Shown: one piece after another, positions 7,179 to 7,418 of the stretch
Position numbering within the stretch: position 1 is the stretch's first letter
Layout: each line of letters begins with the position of its first letter
Assembly (NCBI GenBank): GCA_028694545.1
Contig: JAQVKV010000098.1
Location: forward strand, 1-7,418
DNA: 7,418 nt
Direction of reading: 5' to 3'
Source of the DNA: Zavarzinia sp.
GTDB taxonomy: Bacteria; Pseudomonadota; Alphaproteobacteria; Zavarziniales; Zavarziniaceae
Position numbers and translations under genes: made by a program
Notes under the pieces: model-generated
The model's input: only the letters and a program-made list of their open reading frames with translations
Databases searched by the model: none
Told to the model about the DNA's origin: nothing

Positions 7179-7191
7179 GCCGCAATGCGGC
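7179..7191. repeat. Short GC hairpin between phosphatase gene and infA
   Basis: GCCGC (7179-7183) and GCGGC (7187-7191) form a perfect 5-bp stem with a 3-nt AAT loop. It is followed by TTGAACACTT rather than a T-run, so it lacks the shape of an intrinsic terminator. It may be chance. Confidence 0.25.
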
Positions 7192-7228
7192 TTGAACACT
7201 TGCAATGGGCGGCTTTGGGTCGCATCTT
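7192..7228 (+). promoter_or_regulatory. Weak candidate promoter region for infA
   Basis: Two -35-like hexamers lie here: TTGAAC (7192-7197) and TTGCAA (7200-7205), each matching four of six consensus bases. The second is followed after 17 bp by CATCTT (7223-7228), a poor -10. A separate infA promoter is expected from the 133-bp gap, but the exact boxes are not convincing. Confidence 0.22.
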
Positions 7229-7244
7229 CCTGCCCTGATTTTTT
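7207..7244 (+). terminator. Possible intrinsic terminator or attenuator before infA
   Basis: GGGCGG (7207-7212) pairs with CTGCCC (7230-7235) as a 6-bp stem with one G-U pair and a 17-nt loop; after TGA comes a run of six T (7239-7244). The loop is long and the stem modest, so strength is doubtful, but it is the only T-tract-linked hairpin in the gap and could end the dcd-to-phosphatase transcript or reduce read-through into infA. Confidence 0.35.
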
Positions 7245-7253
7245 CCAGATCCC

Positions 7254-7267
7254 GCCTTATCGAAGGC
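7254..7267 (+). promoter_or_regulatory. Hairpin just upstream of the infA ribosome binding site
   Basis: GCCTT (7254-7258) and AAGGC (7263-7267) form a perfect 5-bp stem with a 4-nt ATCG loop. It ends 4 nt before the infA Shine-Dalgarno sequence AGGAGA (7272-7277), so it would sit beside the initiating ribosome without hiding the site. A role in infA expression is only a suggestion. Confidence 0.33.
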
Positions 7268-7281
7268 AAGCAGGAGAGCGT

Positions 7282-7418
7282 ATGCCCAAGGAAGAGTTGA
7301 TCGAGTTTCCGGGTACCGTGATGGAATTGCTGCCCAACGCGCATTTCCGCGTCCGCCTCGACAATGACCATGAAGTGCTGGCCCATACCGCCGGCAAGAT
7401 GCGCAAGCACCGCATCCG
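7282..7418 (+). CDS. infA: Translation initiation factor IF-1 (partial, 3' end beyond window)
   Basis: Forty-five codons are visible before the right edge. The product begins [20 protein letters not shown] and continues [24 protein letters not shown], the standard N-terminal two-thirds of IF-1, a protein of about 72 residues with a single S1-like OB fold that binds the ribosomal A site during initiation. The start is firm: AGGAGA lies 4 nt before the ATG and the protein begins at the family's usual position. It is separated from the upstream phosphatase gene by 133 bp containing several hairpins, suggesting its own promoter. In related genomes maf and yacG often follow; that lies outside this window. 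Confidence 0.97.
   Translation, partial: MPKEELIEFPGTVMELLPNAHFRVRLDNDHEVLAHTAGKMRKHRI

Overview
This GC-rich window (roughly two-thirds G+C by eye) reads as ordinary chromosome of an alphaproteobacterium. The main evidence is the gene cluster murA – DUF2948 – his gene(s) – UPF0262 – low-molecular-weight phosphatase – infA. DUF2948 and UPF0262 proteins are known essentially from Alphaproteobacteria. In rhizobia and relatives a similar murA/DUF2948/hisD/UPF0262/phosphatase/infA order is familiar, so this cluster is a lineage hallmark rather than an acquired island. I cannot name the genus; the presence of hisG beside hisD would fit a Rhodospirillales-like or basal lineage, but that is a guess.

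Layout: on the minus strand a small exported protein of unknown function (1221-1772) is followed after 46 bp by pabB (1174 to beyond the left edge), the chorismate-aminating subunit of 4-amino-4-deoxychorismate synthase (folate pathway). A 181-bp divergent intergenic region (1773-1953) separates this unit from the plus-strand genes. Those are dcd (dCTP deaminase), murA (first committed step of peptidoglycan synthesis), a DUF2948 protein, hisG (short form), hisD, a UPF0262 protein, a low-molecular-weight tyrosine phosphatase/ArsC-fold protein, and the 5' part of infA (IF-1). From dcd to the phosphatase all gaps are 18 bp or less, with hisG and hisD overlapping their upstream neighbours, so these seven genes are probably co-transcribed and partly translationally coupled. 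A 133-bp gap with several inverted repeats precedes infA, which has its own strong ribosome binding site.

Functionally the plus-strand genes are housekeeping: pyrimidine nucleotide supply (dcd), cell wall (murA), the first and last steps of histidine synthesis (hisG, hisD) and translation initiation (infA), interleaved with two conserved proteins of unknown function and an orphan phosphatase. I see no CRISPR array, insertion sequence, phage gene, toxin-antitoxin pair, tRNA or rRNA. I did not find a novel defence or biosynthetic system. The items worth a second look are the small leader hairpins before dcd and infA, the unknown proteins, the unusual cysteine arrangement in the phosphatase, and the internal repeat in the exported protein.
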